From positions 1-64,000 of the forward strand of contig NZ_AUTC01000189.1 of assembly GCF_001461695.1 (NCBI RefSeq): a DNA stretch of 64,000 bases, given 5' to 3'. Each line of letters begins with the position of its first letter. The stretch's first letter is position 1. Made by a program: the position numbers and the translations under genes. The notes under the pieces were generated by a model. It was not told where the DNA came from and did no database searches. It saw only the letters and a list, made by a program, of their open reading frames with translations. Of the stretch, positions 43,333 through 52,498 are shown in pieces. Origin of the DNA: Sinorhizobium fredii USDA 205. Lineage in GTDB: Bacteria > Pseudomonadota > Alphaproteobacteria > Rhizobiales > Rhizobiaceae.

Positions 43333-44196
43333 TCAGTCGCTGTCGCCCGGCAGGCCATCGCCGCCCTGGCCCGCGGGCCAGTCGCCATATTTTCGCTGCC
43401 AGGAGCGAGCGCCGAACGGCAGGCTGATCAGGTAGGCCACCGCGGTCACGGCCATCGTCTCCCACGTATAGGTCATCAGCGTCGCAACGTAGAGGACGAC
43501 GACCAGGATAGCCGGGAGCACCAGATCGCGGCGCACGCGGTTTTCGGATTTGCCGGACCAGACCGGCAGACGGCTGACCAGCAGGAAGGCGATCAACACG
43601 GTATAAACCGACGCTATCAGGGCAAAGATCCTGCCGGGCGCAAGCCCGAGGAGGCCGATATAGACCGGCAGCAGCACCAGCATGGCGCCGGCCGGCGCCG
43701 GAACACCGACAAAATATTCCGACTGCCAGGCTGCCTTGACGGGACGTTCGGCCATGACGTTGAAGCGGGCGAGCCGCAAGCCGACCGCGATCGCATAGAT
43801 CAGCGCCGCGATCCAGCCGACGGAGCGCGCCTGGTCGAGCATGAACACATATAGGACAAGGGCCGGCGCCACGCCGAAATTGATGATATCGGCAAGCGAG
43901 TCCATCTGGACGCCGAAGCTCGACGTCGCCTTGAGCAGCCGCGCCACGCGGCCGTCGATGCCATCCAGGAATGCTGCAAACAGCACCATCGCGACGGCGA
44001 GTTCGAAACGATTCTCGAAGGCGAGGCGGATGCCGGAGAGGCCAGCACAAATCGCCAGAACGGTGATCGTGTTCGGCACCATCAGGCGCAGCGGGATCTC
44101 CCGCAGCCGCGGGCCGCGGGCCTTGTCATGCGTGTCGTTCGTGTCGATCGCCGCTTCCGGGCTTTCGGCCGCATCTTCCTGCCGGGGATTTTCCAT
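43333..44196 (-). CDS. pssA: CDP-diacylglycerol--serine O-phosphatidyltransferase
   Basis: The 287-residue membrane enzyme makes phosphatidylserine from CDP-diacylglycerol and serine. The CDP-alcohol phosphotransferase motif is present as DGIDGRVARLL, then G and D-x3-D within FGVQMDSLADI (about residues 78-110). About eight membrane segments follow. It is nine bases downstream of psd, which decarboxylates its product; together they produce phosphatidylethanolamine, the precursor of rhizobial phosphatidylcholine by methylation. Confidence 0.95.
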   Translation of the reverse strand: MENPRQEDAAESPEAAIDTNDTHDKARGPRLREIPLRLMVPNTITVLAICAGLSGIRLAFENRFELAVAMVLFAAFLDGIDGRVARLLKATSSFGVQMDSLADIINFGVAPALVLYVFMLDQARSVGWIAALIYAIAVGLRLARFNVMAERPVKAAWQSEYFVGVPAPAGAMLVLLPVYIGLLGLAPGRIFALIASVYTVLIAFLLVSRLPVWSGKSENRVRRDLVLPAILVVVLYVATLMTYTWETMAVTAVAYLISLPFGARSWQRKYGDWPAGQGGDGLPGDSD

Positions 44197-44205
44197 CTCG
44201 GTTCC

Positions 44206-44904
44206 TCACGCGCGTCGGCTGATGACCGGCCCCTTCGACGAGCCGAATTCGGCGATCACGGTCTCGCCGGCGATAGCCTTCTGGCCGACACTGACGCGCG
44301 GCTGCACGCCTTCCGGCAGAAACACGTCGACGCGCGAACCGAACCGGATGAGACCGAAGCGCTCGCCGCCTTCCAGCGACGCATTCTCGGTCGTCCAGCA
44401 GAGAATGCGCCGCGCGACCAAGCCGGCGATCTGGACGACGCCGATAGCGCCGTGGCTCGTTTCGACGACAAGGCCGTTGCGTTCGTTGTCATGGCTTGCC
44501 TTGTCGAGTTCGGCATTCAGGAAGCTGCCGGCCCGATAGGCAATGCGCCGGACGGTGCCGCTCATCGGGGCGCGGTTTACATGGCAGTCGAAGACATTCA
44601 TGAACACCGAAATGCGCAGCATCGGCTCGGAGCCGAGCCCCAGTTCTTCCGGCGGGGTGACGGTGGCGATCGACGATACGCGCCCATCGGCGGGGCTGAT
44701 GACGAGATCCTCGTCGATCGGCGTCATGCGCTCCGGATCGCGAAAGAAATAGGCGCACCAGGCGGTCAACAGAAAGCCGATCCACATCAGCGGCTCCCAC
44801 AGGAAGCCAAGGATCAGGGAAACGACGAAAAAGATCGCAATGAAGCGATAGCCTTCCTTGTGCACCGGGACCAGCGTGTTGCGGACCGTTTCGACCAAGC
44901 TCAT
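44206..44904 (-). CDS. psd: Phosphatidylserine decarboxylase proenzyme
   Basis: The 232-residue protein is the short (archaeal/rhizobial-type) Psd. Two N-terminal membrane segments (about residues 18-50) precede the catalytic domain, with FFRDPER near 51 and ISPADGRV near 67. The self-cleavage site is in EFGSSKGP near residue 223, where the Ser becomes the pyruvoyl group. I prefer the start MSLVETVRNTLVPVH at 44904. It pairs with pssA. Confidence 0.95.
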   Translation of the reverse strand: MSLVETVRNTLVPVHKEGYRFIAIFFVVSLILGFLWEPLMWIGFLLTAWCAYFFRDPERMTPIDEDLVISPADGRVSSIATVTPPEELGLGSEPMLRISVFMNVFDCHVNRAPMSGTVRRIAYRAGSFLNAELDKASHDNERNGLVVETSHGAIGVVQIAGLVARRILCWTTENASLEGGERFGLIRFGSRVDVFLPEGVQPRVSVGQKAIAGETVIAEFGSSKGPVISRRA

Positions 44905-45012
44905 CAACTTACTCCAGATGTGACGTCGCACGTGAACTAGCGCGAATTCGCAGGCCCGGCAACGGCGAACGGCAATTGGCGGTCGCGGCAGCGCGGCCGG
45001 CAGCGACCCTCA

Positions 45013-46977
45013 TCATGCCGCCGGCGCGCCGCGGTCGACGATGCCGAGATCGTCGCGCTCACGCACCCGCTTCAACTGCTCCTCGGCCTGCGTCGCCTCG
45101 CGCTGGCGGCTCCACATGGAGGCGTAGAGGCCGTCGCGGTCGATCAATTCGCCATGCGTGCCGCGTTCGGCAATGACGCCGTCCTTGAGCACGATGATTT
45201 CGTCGGCGTTGATGACGGTCGACAGGCGATGGGCGATCACCAGCGTGGTGCGATTGCGCGACACGACATCGAGGGCCGCCTGGATTTCCTGCTCGGTCTT
45301 CGTGTCGAGGGCGGAGGTCGCCTCGTCGAGGATAAGGATCGGCGGTGCCTTCAGGATCGTCCGCGCGATCGCGACGCGCTGCTTCTCGCCGCCCGAAAGC
45401 TTCAGTCCGCGCTCGCCGACCATCGCCCGGTAGCCCTCCGGCAAGCCGCCTACGAAGTCGGCGATCTGCGCGGCTTCCGCGGCCGCCTCGACCTCGGCAT
45501 CCGAGGCCGCTGTGCGGCCGTAGCGGATGTTGTAGGCGATCGAGTCGTTGAAGAGCACCGTGTCCTGCGGAACCATGCCGATCGCGCCGCGCAGGCTCTT
45601 CTGGGTGACGTCGCGCACATCCTGACCGTCGACGGTAATCGAGCCCCGCTGAACGTCGTAGAAACGGTAGAGCAGCCGCGACAAGGTGGATTTTCCGGCT
45701 CCTGACGGACCGACGACCGCCACCGTCTTGCCGGCCGGCACCTCGAAGGAAATTCCCTTGAGGATGGGGCGGGCTGCATCATAGGCGAAATGCACGTCCT
45801 TGAAAGCGATCGCGCCGCGCTCGATCTCGAGTTCTTTCGCATCCGGACGATCGACCACTTCCGCCTGAACGTCGAGGAGATCGAACATGTGCTCGATATC
45901 GGTCAGCCCCTGGCGGATTTCGCGATAAACGAATCCGATGAAGTTCAGCGGGATGGCGAGCTGGATCAGCATCGCGTTGACGAAGACGAAGTCGCCGATG
46001 GTCTGTTCGCCGCTTTTGACGGCGAGCGCCGAGATCGTCATCATCACCGCGGTGCCGGCACCGAATATCAGCGCCTGGCCGAAGTTCAGCCAGCCGAGCG
46101 AGGTCCAGACCTGGGTGGCGGCGCGTTCGTAGCGCTCCATCGACTTGTCGAAGCGCTTCGCCTCCATCTCCTCGTTGCCGAAATACTTGACGGTCTCGAA
46201 GTTCAGCAGCGAATCGATCGCCTTGGTGTTGGCATCGGTGTCGCTGTCGTTCATCGACCGGCGGATGGCGATGCGCCAGTCGCTGGCGCGCACCGTGAAC
46301 CAGATGTAGAGCCAGACGGTGACGGCGGTGACGAGGAGATAGCTGAAGCCGTAACCCCACCAGAAGATCACCGCGGTCAGCAGAAATTCGATCAAAGTCG
46401 GAACGCTGTTGAGGATCGTGAAGCGAACGATCGTCTCAATGCCCTTGGTGCCGCGCTCGATGATGCGCGAGAGCCCGCCGGTGCGCCGCTCCAGATGGAA
46501 GCGCAGCGACAGCTGATGCATGTGGACGAAGGTTCTGTAAGCGAGCTGCCGGACGGCGTGCTGGCCGACACTCGCAAAAAGGGCGTCGCGCAATTGATTG
46601 AGGCCGGACTGCAGCAGGCGCGCCAGATTGTAGGCGAGCACCAGCATGACGGCTCCAGTCAGGAATTGCGGCAGGAAGCCGAGCGCGTCCGGCTTGTTGT
46701 TCAGCGCATCCGTTGCCCATTTGAAAAAATAAGGAACCAGAACGAGAACAGTTTTTGCGGCGACAAGGATGATGGTCGCCCAAATGACGCGAAGCTTGAG
46801 ATCAGGACGGTCGGCCGGCCACATATAGGGCCAGAGATTGGCGATCGTACCGAATGGATTGGCGGCATCGGCGGAAACCGTCTTCTTCTGGTTCTTGGGT
46901 GCCAAGTGTCTCTGCTTCCAATACTTCCGGACCGCGGCGATGCAGAGTGAGCGCGACGTCAACCGAGAGGTCAGCAT
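45013..46977 (-). CDS. Atm1/HMT1-like ABC transporter, fused permease and ATPase
   Basis: The 654-residue half-transporter has a six-helix membrane domain (about residues 60-360) and a C-terminal ATPase with GPSGAGKST (near 435), LSGGEKQR (near 540) and LILDEATSALD (near 560). It resembles the Atm1 family, which exports glutathione-bound metals or sulfur compounds. The N-terminal 40 residues are uncertain: a TTG at 46905 (start of APKNQKKTV) has a better ribosome site than the ATG at 46977. A terminator just upstream isolates it from the LysM gene. Confidence 0.88.
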   Translation of the reverse strand: MLTSRLTSRSLCIAAVRKYWKQRHLAPKNQKKTVSADAANPFGTIANLWPYMWPADRPDLKLRVIWATIILVAAKTVLVLVPYFFKWATDALNNKPDALGFLPQFLTGAVMLVLAYNLARLLQSGLNQLRDALFASVGQHAVRQLAYRTFVHMHQLSLRFHLERRTGGLSRIIERGTKGIETIVRFTILNSVPTLIEFLLTAVIFWWGYGFSYLLVTAVTVWLYIWFTVRASDWRIAIRRSMNDSDTDANTKAIDSLLNFETVKYFGNEEMEAKRFDKSMERYERAATQVWTSLGWLNFGQALIFGAGTAVMMTISALAVKSGEQTIGDFVFVNAMLIQLAIPLNFIGFVYREIRQGLTDIEHMFDLLDVQAEVVDRPDAKELEIERGAIAFKDVHFAYDAARPILKGISFEVPAGKTVAVVGPSGAGKSTLSRLLYRFYDVQRGSITVDGQDVRDVTQKSLRGAIGMVPQDTVLFNDSIAYNIRYGRTAASDAEVEAAAEAAQIADFVGGLPEGYRAMVGERGLKLSGGEKQRVAIARTILKAPPILILDEATSALDTKTEQEIQAALDVVSRNRTTLVIAHRLSTVINADEIIVLKDGVIAERGTHGELIDRDGLYASMWSRQREATQAEEQLKRVRERDDLGIVDRGAPAA

Positions 46978-47021
46978 ACCGCTTGAGCTCGTCCGCGATC
47001 CCTTTCCGGCTCAATGAAAAG

Positions 47022-47045
47022 CGGCGTCCTTTGACGGACGCCGCC
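47022..47045 (-). terminator. Intrinsic terminator after the LysM gene
   Basis: Nine-base arms GCGGCGTCC (47022-47030) and GGACGCCGC (47037-47045) around TTTGAC; on the minus strand TTTT follows the stem. It lies 63 bases past the LysM stop and 45 bases ahead of the Atm1-like start. Confidence 0.85.
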
Positions 47046-47107
47046 TGCCTTTACAAATAGGTCTCCCCCCGCTCCACCGCAATGGAACTGCGGTTGGAAG
47101 AAGGAAA

Positions 47108-48772
47108 TTATTCGTGTCTCACGCGCTTGCGATGGATCTGCCGCGATTCCTCGTCGGAGAGGGCCTCGTTCGGAACCCCGAACACCTGTCCGGGGCGGAT
47201 CAGGTCGGGATTGTCGATCTGTTCGCGGTTGGCGAGATAGATCGTCGTGTAGCGTACCCCCGCGCCATAGACGCGCCGCGAGATCTGCCAGAGCGTGTCG
47301 CCGCGGCGGATGATCACCGATTCCTTGCTTTCCTTGAGCGGCGGCTGCTCGATCGTCGCAGGCTGCGCCTCGGAAGGTGGCGATGCCGCCACCTGCTCGC
47401 TCGCAGGCGGTGTTGCGGAATTCGCCGCGGTCTCGGTCTTCGGTGGTTCCACCGCATCGCTCGCCGTGGCCTGGGGCTTGGCAGAGGCCGCGACCATAGT
47501 TCCAGCTGCCTGTTGCGGCAAGGCAGGTCCGATGACCCCGTCAACCTTGCCCAGCGTCGCGATGATGCTTGCCGGGTCCTGCGGCGAATTTCGAAGAAGC
47601 TTCAGACCCTCGGCGGCGGCCTTCGAAGCCTCGGCCGCCGTAGCCGTCTGCGACGCGTCGGAACTGTCGGCCGGCTTGAACTCGGAAAGCGATTTCAGTG
47701 CAAATTCCGTTGCCGAACGAGCAGCGGCAAGCTGCTCGGCGGAGGGCTGCTTGCCATCGGCGAACAACCCCTTCAACAGGGCGACCGCCTTGCCTGCTTC
47801 CGTCCTGAGGCCGTCGAGGCCAGGGGCAGCGGAGCCCGCGGAGGAGCCGGCAATCGCAGCAACCTGCGCGCCGGCCGGCCTGTCGAAAGGCACCGAGGCG
47901 CGCATCGCGACCTTGGTGGGGTCCTCGCTCATCATGTCCGCACGGATGATGTGGCTGCCGACGGCGAGATCAACCGAACCATCGACGACGAAGTGTCCCT
48001 GGTCGTCCGCCTTCATCTCTCCGACGAGCTTTTCGTCGGCGTAGATGCGCACCAGCGCTCCGGGCTTCGCATTGCCAGCGACGAATATCTTCTTGCCTTC
48101 GATCTCCACGGCCGTCACCTGCAGTCCCGGCACGATATTGGAAGGCGCCGGCGTCGCCTCGGTCGCGCCGTTCTGCGTGGCGGGCACCGCGGCAGTCTCG
48201 GTCGGCTTGGCATCGGCCTTCGGCGTGGTGATCAGCCGGCTCGCCTCGCCCGGCTTGGAGACCATCGCCAGCAGCTGCCCGCCTGGCTCCTTCGGCACGG
48301 AAACGGTCGCAACCTCTTCCGAAGTCTTGCTGGCGCCGTCCGCACCGACACTTCTGAGCGTGAGTTGGTGGTCACCCGTTGCAAGCGGCTTGTCAAAGAC
48401 GGCGGCGAAGTCCCCGGCGGCGTTTACATCGGCCGTGCCGACAACGGTATCGCCGCTCAGAATCTCTAGTTTCGTGCCCGGCTGGGCCCGGCCGGCGACG
48501 ACGGTCGACCCGTCCGGCTCGACGCGAAGAAGATCAAACCCGGGAATGGTCAAATCGGCGGCCGCAGCGGGAGCGGCGCTGGCGGCGGTCGCGGCCGCCT
48601 GCTCCTTGACCGGGGCCGCTCCTGCGGTCTCACTGCCGCTTGCTGCCGGTTGCGCGGCCCGATCCTTGTCATCTTCCTTCAGATCGAGGTTCGGCTGAAC
48701 CACGAAGACCATCAATGCAGTCGCAATCGCCAGCACACCGAGGGCTACCCAGCTGGCCTTGTTCTTAATCAT
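47108..48772 (-). CDS. LysM-domain protein with Ig-like modules, membrane-anchored
   Basis: The 554-residue protein begins MIKNKASWVALGVLAIATALMVFVVQP, a single N-terminal membrane anchor with the rest outside. GGAG about eight bases ahead of 48772 decides the start. There are Ig-like modules (about residues 75-145 with DLTIPGFDLLRVEPDG, and 200-290 with VTAVEIEGKKIFVAGNAKPG), then a long Ala/Ser-rich region. A C-terminal LysM domain starts IIRRGDTLWQISRRVYG near residue 490. LysM binds peptidoglycan, so it likely tethers the inner membrane to the wall. It is single and ends at a terminator. Confidence 0.88.
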   Translation of the reverse strand: MIKNKASWVALGVLAIATALMVFVVQPNLDLKEDDKDRAAQPAASGSETAGAAPVKEQAAATAASAAPAAAADLTIPGFDLLRVEPDGSTVVAGRAQPGTKLEILSGDTVVGTADVNAAGDFAAVFDKPLATGDHQLTLRSVGADGASKTSEEVATVSVPKEPGGQLLAMVSKPGEASRLITTPKADAKPTETAAVPATQNGATEATPAPSNIVPGLQVTAVEIEGKKIFVAGNAKPGALVRIYADEKLVGEMKADDQGHFVVDGSVDLAVGSHIIRADMMSEDPTKVAMRASVPFDRPAGAQVAAIAGSSAGSAAPGLDGLRTEAGKAVALLKGLFADGKQPSAEQLAAARSATEFALKSLSEFKPADSSDASQTATAAEASKAAAEGLKLLRNSPQDPASIIATLGKVDGVIGPALPQQAAGTMVAASAKPQATASDAVEPPKTETAANSATPPASEQVAASPPSEAQPATIEQPPLKESKESVIIRRGDTLWQISRRVYGAGVRYTTIYLANREQIDNPDLIRPGQVFGVPNEALSDEESRQIHRKRVRHE

Positions 48773-49014
48773 GCCACTCTCCACAGGAGCGGAGCGTTGC
48801 TCCGCACATGCCCCTTATCGGCTCGCAACATGCAAGCCTTTGCTACATTATAGCGCAACGGCGGTCGGCCGTCCGAATTCTTCAATGTAATGCTGAAATT
48901 GCTAACGTTTCCTGTAGTTAAGCACAAGCTTCGACTGCGCAGGCAAGCAATGGGGCGACAGATTTTCGCGCATTTTCCTTGACCATGCTGCGCTGCAATG
49001 TCTTTTTTGCCTTC

Positions 49015-49632
49015 ATGATCAAGCACCCTGCCCCGATTCGATCCGTTTGCGTCTATTGCGGTTCACAGCCTGGACGCGATCCCGCGCATATCGAGGCGGG
49101 GCGTCTTCTGGGCAAATCGATCGCCGATCACGGTCTGCAGCTCGTCTATGGCGGCGGCACGCGCGGCATCATGGGTGCAGTGGCAAGCGGGGTGCTGTCG
49201 GCCGGCGGTCACGTTACCGGCATCATTCCCGAATTCCTGATGGACAAGGAAGCGACCCGCCACTCGCTCGGCCAGCTCAACGAGCTCATCGTCACCGGCG
49301 ACATGCATGAACGCAAGCACACGATGTTCGAGCGTGCCGACGCCTTCATCGCGCTGCCCGGCGGCATCGGCACGCTCGAGGAGATCGTCGAGATCATGAC
49401 CTGGGCGCAGCTCGGCCGCCACCGCAAGCCGATGGTGTTCGGCAATATCAACGGCTTCTGGGCGCCGATGCTCGAACTCCTGACGCATATGCGCGAGCAA
49501 GGCTTCGTCCACACGGCCCACCTGGTCCAGCCGCTGGTGATCGACCGCGTCGAAGACATCGTTCCCGGCATCCTCGCCACCGCCGCCGCGAACGACCGTG
49601 AAGGCGCAACCGAGATCATTTCCAGACTTTAA
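49015..49632 (+). CDS. LOG family protein (TIGR00730 Rossmann fold)
   Basis: The 205-residue protein has the two LOG motifs, GGGTRGIMG (about residues 43-51) and LPGGIGTLEEI (about 109-119). Family members hydrolyse nucleoside monophosphates and include the cytokinin-activating phosphoribohydrolase of plants and plant-associated microbes; the bacterial role is usually nucleotide clean-up. I prefer ATG 49015; earlier starts (TTG 48979, ATG 48985) lack ribosome sites too, so the N-terminus is uncertain by up to 12 residues. Confidence 0.9.
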   Translation: MIKHPAPIRSVCVYCGSQPGRDPAHIEAGRLLGKSIADHGLQLVYGGGTRGIMGAVASGVLSAGGHVTGIIPEFLMDKEATRHSLGQLNELIVTGDMHERKHTMFERADAFIALPGGIGTLEEIVEIMTWAQLGRHRKPMVFGNINGFWAPMLELLTHMREQGFVHTAHLVQPLVIDRVEDIVPGILATAAANDREGATEIISRL

Positions 49633-49644
49633 TCTAAAAGGTTA

Positions 49645-49692
49645 GAGCGGGATGCGGGCGGAAAACCGCGCACACTTTTCCTCATCCCGCTC
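49645..49692. repeat. Palindromic intergenic repeat, family D
   Basis: Arms GAGCGGGATG (49645-49654) and CATCCCGCTC (49683-49692) are perfectly complementary, with GGAAAA/TTTTCC inside and a central CGCGCACAC. Its layout parallels family A, which has a GCACAC-TTTT core too. It lies between the convergent LOG and rarD genes. Confidence 0.8.
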
Positions 49693-49716
49693 GAGAGCCT
49701 TGCCTGGCTAAATGAA

Positions 49717-50655
49717 CTACTCCGCCGGAGTCGGCTGCGCGGCGCGACGGGCTCGGCTTTCGACGAGCATCGCGCCCGAATAGATGAAGAGCGCCGCCCA
49801 GATCAGCGCGAAGGCAATCAGTTTCGCCGCGCCAAAGGGCTCGTGGAACACGAAAACGGCGATCACGAAGATCATCGTCGGCGCGATATACTGCATGATG
49901 CCGATGGTCGAGAGTCGCAAGAGCTTCGCGCCATTGGCATAGATCATCAGCGGCACGGCGGTGACGAGACCGCAGGACAGAAGCAGGACGACGTCGGTCA
50001 TGTTTGTGTCGCCGAAGTGCCCCTGCCCCGTCGCCTCGAGCCAGATGATGTAGCCGATCGCCGGGACACTGAGCAGAAGCACCTCGAGGAAGAAGCCCTG
50101 ATTCGGCCCGATCGGCAGCGTCTTGCGGAAGAAGGCGTAAAACCCCCAGGAGATGCAAAGCCCGATCGACACCCAGGGCAGGCCGCCAGCGTCGAAGGCG
50201 AGCACGGCGACCGCAAGCGCGGCGAGCGCGATCGCCACCATCTGCGTCGGACTCGGCCTTTCCTTGAGCAGCAGAGCCCCGAGGAAAATCGAGAACAGCG
50301 GATTGATGTAATAGCCGAGCGCCGTCTCGATCGCCCGGCCGGCACCGATCGCCCAGACATAGATGCCCCAGTTGACGGTGATGAGGGCGGCCGTCAGCGT
50401 CGCCATCTTCAGCATGCGCGGCGAGCGCAACGCAGTCTTGATCTCCTGCGTGCGGCCAAGCCACAGAAGCACGAGGCCAGCGAGCGGCACCGACCAGACG
50501 ATGCGGTGCGCGACAACTTCAGGCGCAGGAATATGCGCCACCGCCTTCATGAAAAAGGGCAGGAAACCCCAGAGCAGATAGGCTGTCAGCGCGAAGGCGA
50601 ATCCTCTCGCGGAATCGGTATTCTCTGCGGGCTGTTTCGCGTTCGGCTCGGCCAT
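49717..50655 (-). CDS. rarD: EamA family transporter RarD
   Basis: The 312-residue protein has ten membrane segments and the RarD-type start RGFAFALTAYLLWGFLPFFMKAV. The midpoint motif ALGYYINPLFSIFLGALLLKERP is characteristic of the RarD branch of the drug/metabolite transporter superfamily. The substrate is unknown (chloramphenicol sensitivity gave the name). I start at MAEPNAKQ (50655); an upstream in-frame ATG adds 18 residues without similarity. Confidence 0.9.
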   Translation of the reverse strand: MAEPNAKQPAENTDSARGFAFALTAYLLWGFLPFFMKAVAHIPAPEVVAHRIVWSVPLAGLVLLWLGRTQEIKTALRSPRMLKMATLTAALITVNWGIYVWAIGAGRAIETALGYYINPLFSIFLGALLLKERPSPTQMVAIALAALAVAVLAFDAGGLPWVSIGLCISWGFYAFFRKTLPIGPNQGFFLEVLLLSVPAIGYIIWLEATGQGHFGDTNMTDVVLLLSCGLVTAVPLMIYANGAKLLRLSTIGIMQYIAPTMIFVIAVFVFHEPFGAAKLIAFALIWAALFIYSGAMLVESRARRAAQPTPAE

Positions 50656-50835
50656 GATCCTGATCCTGAAAACTCGACCGCAGCCAAGCGGAGATCGCTC
50701 CGGTCTCAATAGACGGCCAGTCGTCAGCGCAGAATTGCCGTCTCTCCTCTTTGCCTCCTACTCCAACGAACGGTGATGCACCAATTCATTTCCGTGAACC
50801 GATGCGTGAACGATATTGAAGATGGGCGCGCAGGA

Positions 50836-52452
50836 CTATTCGGCAGCGATCAGCCCGACCCGGTCGCGATTCTTGAGCAGCTTGTAGACGATACTGTCCA
50901 TCAGCGCCTGGAAGGACGCATCGATGATGTTGTCGGAGACGCCGACGGTCCACCAGCGCGCGCCCGTCCGGTCGGTCGATTCGATCAGCACGCGGGTAAT
51001 GGCACCGGTGCCGCCATTCAAGATACGCACCTTGTAGTCGGCGAGCTCGAGATCGGCGATCTCCGACTGGAACTTGCCGAGATCCTTGCGAAGCGCGAGG
51101 TCGAGCGCATTGACGGGGCCATGTCCCTCGGCGACCGACATCATCACTTCGCCGTCGACGATGACCTTGACCACGGCCTCCGATACAGTTTTCAAATTGC
51201 CGTTCGCATCGAAACGGCGTTCGACCATGACCCGGAAGCTTTCCACATGGAAGAAATCGGGCACCGTGCCGAGGATACGGCTGGCGAGCAGCGTGAAACT
51301 CGCATCCGCACCTTCATAGGCATAGCCGGTCGCCTCGCGCTCCTTGACGATCTCGATCAGCTTGTCGAGCCGCGGATCGTCCTTCGAGACGGTGATGCCG
51401 CGCCGCTTCAGCGCGTTGATGAAGTTTGCCTTGCCACCCTGGTCGGAGACCATGACCTTGCGCAGATTGCCGACCGACTCGGGCGCGACATGTTCGTAGG
51501 TGCGCGGATCCTTCAACAGCGCCGAGGCATGGATGCCCGCCTTCGTGGCAAAGGCTGACGCGCCGACATAAGGCGCCTGCGGGTCCGGCGAGCGATTGAG
51601 GAGTTCGTCGAAGGCGTGGGCAAGCGTCGTCAATTCCTGCAGCTTGTCGGCGTCGATGGTCGTCTCGAAGCGCTCCGAATAGGTTTCCTTCAGCGCAAGT
51701 GTCGCAATCAACGTCACCAGGTTGGCATTGCCGCAGCGTTCGCCGATGCCGTTCAGCGTTCCCTGTACCTGCCGCACCCCGGCCTCGACCGCGGCCAAGG
51801 AGTTCGCCACCGCCTGGCCGGTATCGTTGTGCGCGTGGATGCCGAGATTGGCGCCCGGGACCCCGGATGCAATCACGGCAGAAACGATTTCCCGGATTTC
51901 CGGCGGCTGCGTGCCGCCATTGGTGTCGCAGAGCACCACCCAGCGCGCCCCGGCCTCGAGCGCCGTTTTCGCACAGGCGATCGCATAGGCCGGGTTTGCC
52001 TTGTAGCCATCGAAGAAATGTTCGCAATCGACCATCGCCTCGCGGCCGGAGGCGACAACGGCCTCGACCGAGGCGCGGATATTCTCGAGGTTTTCCTCGT
52101 TCGAACAGCCGAGCGCCACCTTCACATGATAGTCCCAGCTCTTGGCGACGAGACAGATGGCATCGCTCTTGGCCGCGAGCAGCGCAGTGAGACCCGGGTC
52201 GTTGGAGGCGGAGATGCCGGCGCGCTTGGTCATGCCGAAGGCGACGAAGGAGGCCTTCTGCGTGCGCTTCTTCGTGAAGAACTCCGTGTCGGTCGGATTG
52301 GCTCCCGGATAGCCGCCCTCGACATAGTCCATGCCGAATTCGTCGAGCATCGAGGCGATGGCGATCTTGTCCTCGACGGAAAAGTCGATGCCGGGCGTCT
52401 GCTGCCCGTCTCGAAGCGTCGTGTCGAAGAGATAGATGCGTTCCTTGGTCAT
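50836..52452 (-). CDS. cimA: Citramalate synthase
   Basis: The 538-residue enzyme of the HMGL/isopropylmalate synthase family has DTTLRDGQQTPG (about residues 9-20), the metal ligands in IHAHNDTGQA (near 210) and a C-terminal allosteric LeuA dimerisation domain (about 400-510). Length and the DTTLRDGQQ opening fit the CimA type, which condenses pyruvate and acetyl-CoA to citramalate for isoleucine synthesis. It is 46 bases downstream of pip. A direct assay is required to exclude a related synthase activity. Confidence 0.88.
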   Translation of the reverse strand: MTKERIYLFDTTLRDGQQTPGIDFSVEDKIAIASMLDEFGMDYVEGGYPGANPTDTEFFTKKRTQKASFVAFGMTKRAGISASNDPGLTALLAAKSDAICLVAKSWDYHVKVALGCSNEENLENIRASVEAVVASGREAMVDCEHFFDGYKANPAYAIACAKTALEAGARWVVLCDTNGGTQPPEIREIVSAVIASGVPGANLGIHAHNDTGQAVANSLAAVEAGVRQVQGTLNGIGERCGNANLVTLIATLALKETYSERFETTIDADKLQELTTLAHAFDELLNRSPDPQAPYVGASAFATKAGIHASALLKDPRTYEHVAPESVGNLRKVMVSDQGGKANFINALKRRGITVSKDDPRLDKLIEIVKEREATGYAYEGADASFTLLASRILGTVPDFFHVESFRVMVERRFDANGNLKTVSEAVVKVIVDGEVMMSVAEGHGPVNALDLALRKDLGKFQSEIADLELADYKVRILNGGTGAITRVLIESTDRTGARWWTVGVSDNIIDASFQALMDSIVYKLLKNRDRVGLIAAE

Positions 52453-52498
52453 GGCTCGGTCCAAAATGCAGGTCTGGAAATCAGTGCGGGGTTTACCG

